Source of the DNA: Nocardia exalbida NBRC 100660
GTDB taxonomy: Bacteria; Actinomycetota; Actinomycetes; Mycobacteriales; Mycobacteriaceae
Reading direction: 5' to 3'
Length of the DNA stretch: 64,000 bases
Assembly (NCBI RefSeq): GCF_000308575.1
Contig: NZ_BAFZ01000007.1
Span: 150,913 to 214,912, forward strand
Part shown: in pieces, positions 63,012 to 64,000 of the stretch
Position numbering within the stretch: position 1 is the first letter of the stretch
How the letters are laid out: every line of letters starts with the position of its first letter
The notes under the pieces: generated by a model
Databases searched by the model: none
Told to the model about the DNA's origin: nothing
Seen by the model: only the letters and a program-made list of their open reading frames with translations
Program-made: the position numbers and the translations under genes

Positions 63012-64000
63012 GGAATACCGCGACCACCGTCAAACTGGCGATCTTCACGCTGGTGATGGCGCTGATCTTCGCCGGTCTGGCGGTTGTGTTCAGCCAGATG
63101 CGGTTCGCCAGGGAGAACGGCTACCACGCCGTGTTCACCAGTTCCTCGGGCGTGCTGCCCGGGGCGAAGGTGCGCATCGCCGGCGTGCCGGTCGGCTCGG
63201 TCACCTCGGTGAAGGTGGGCAAGGACTATCTGGCGCACGTCGAGTTCGACGTCGACCGCAAGTACCGGCTGCTCACCAGCACCCGGGCGGCGATCAAGTA
63301 CGAGAACCTGGTCGGCGACCGCTATCTCGAGCTGACCGAGGGGCCCGGCTCGAACCGCGTCCTGCAGCCCGGCGGCACCATCGTCAAGGAACAGACCGCG
63401 CCCGCACTCGACCTGGACATGCTGCTCGGCGGTTTCCGGCCGCTGCTGCGCGGCCTCGACCCCGGCCAGGTGAACGACCTGACCAACGCGCTGTTGCAGA
63501 TCTTCCAGGGCCAGGGCGGCACGCTGGTGTCCCTGCTCAACAGCGGCGGTTCGTTCGCCAAGACGCTCGCCGACCGGGACGCGCTGATCGGCAGCGTGAT
63601 CAACAACCTGAACACGGTGCTGCAGACCATCGATCAGCGCGGCGACCAGTTCGCCACCACGATCGCCGAACTACAGCGCCTGATCAGCGGACTCGCGGCC
63701 GACAAGGACCAGATCGGTGACGCGATCCCGCGAATCGCCGGGGCCACCGGCGACCTGACCGACCTGCTCGCCCAGGCCCGCCCCGATCTGCGGGGCACCA
63801 TCGAGCAGACCGGACGACTGGCCACGAACCTCGACGCCGGCTCGGACACGGTGCAGTGGGTCCTGGAACGGCTGCCGTCGACCTATCGCCAGCTGATCCG
63901 CATCGGCTCCTACGGCTCCTTCCTCCAGCTCTACGTCTGCTCGACGAACTTCCTGGTGGACGGCCCGAACGGACAGACGATGAAGATCAACATGCCCGGG
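63008..64000 (+). CDS. mce4B: Mce-family protein Mce4B (3' end outside the window)
   Basis: The frame from GTG 63008 stays open through the last base (331 codons). It begins with a membrane anchor (VKLAIFTLVMALIFAGLAVV), then the MCE domain (VLPGAKVRIAGVPVGSVTSV, ENLVGDRYLELTEGPG) and helical repeats (NSGGSFAKTLADRDALIGSV). Second subunit gene of the mce4 operon; the remaining subunits should follow beyond the window. Confidence 0.93.
   Translation, partial: MRNTATTVKLAIFTLVMALIFAGLAVVFSQMRFARENGYHAVFTSSSGVLPGAKVRIAGVPVGSVTSVKVGKDYLAHVEFDVDRKYRLLTSTRAAIKYENLVGDRYLELTEGPGSNRVLQPGGTIVKEQTAPALDLDMLLGGFRPLLRGLDPGQVNDLTNALLQIFQGQGGTLVSLLNSGGSFAKTLADRDALIGSVINNLNTVLQTIDQRGDQFATTIAELQRLISGLAADKDQIGDAIPRIAGATGDLTDLLAQARPDLRGTIEQTGRLATNLDAGSDTVQWVLERLPSTYRQLIRIGSYGSFLQLYVCSTNFLVDGPNGQTMKINMPG

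Overview
The window looks like chromosome of a Nocardia or a close relative in the Mycobacteriales. It is uniformly GC-rich and densely packed, with many ATGA or GTGA gene overlaps. It carries an mce4 operon, an EspG/PPE-type secretion cassette with a DUF3558 lipoprotein, an HTH/DUF397 pair and an EspR-like regulator. Product names for the catabolic genes rest on protein similarity recalled from the Mycobacterium tuberculosis and Rhodococcus cholesterol systems; no search was run.

Layout. 1-6.2 kb holds regulators and accessory enzymes: AraC (cut by the window edge), a DUF427 protein, MarR-MFS, cupin/TetR and a berberine-bridge-type oxidase. 6.4-17.2 kb is a KstR2-type block for the last two steroid rings. 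On the minus strand it runs fadD3, an enoyl-CoA hydratase, fadE31, fadE32, a 25-codon tandem repeat, fadE33. On the plus strand it runs fadE30, ipdF, an unknown gene, kstR2, fadA6. 17.2-29.3 kb is an accessory island. It holds a lysine/glycine-repeat secreted protein, a four-gene type VII secretion cassette (DUF3558, PE-like, PPE-like, EspG), DUF4254, HTH/DUF397, MarR/NmrA/MFS, a decayed serine resolvase, an orphan toxin-like gene and a PEBP protein. 29.5-35.0 kb is a second KstR2-type block (echA20, ipdA, ipdB, ipdC, and divergently two SDR genes) and has a second copy-set of the intra-operon repeat. 35.1-38.6 kb holds a surface repeat protein, an ImmA/IrrE-type peptidase with a membrane partner, and an EspR-like regulator. 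38.9-64 kb is a KstR-type sterol uptake and side-chain block: fadA5/cyp125, a DUF35-ltp4-ltp3 operon with a flavin oxidoreductase and an NTF2-fold protein, a second flavin oxidoreductase, two acyl-CoA ligases, echA19, fadE26/fadE27, fdxD, hsd4A and the start of mce4. An ECF sigma factor, a toxin-antitoxin pair and a monooxygenase/TetR pair interrupt it.

How the genes work together. Mce4 imports sterol. CYP125, FadD19, FadE26/27, EchA19, Hsd4A, FadA5 and Ltp3/Ltp4 shorten the side chain. FadD3, FadE30, IpdF, IpdC, EchA20, IpdAB, FadE31-33 and FadA6 degrade the remaining C/D rings to central metabolites. Sites matching the published KstR box (TnnAACnnGTTnnA) and KstR2 box (AnCAAGnnCTTGnT) sit at the divergent promoters. 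Several lie a fixed short distance before a start codon that has no Shine-Dalgarno sequence, with a TANNNT box between, which suggests leaderless transcripts.

The most unusual observation is a family of about 71-75 bp repeats. Each copy starts with ATGAGCGG and carries the complementary CCGCTCAT. They are present three in a row at two separate intra-operon junctions (7475-7699 and 33889-34105), and at the first they form an open frame that overlaps the stop of one gene and the start of the next. No rRNA, tRNA, CRISPR array or intact insertion sequence was seen.
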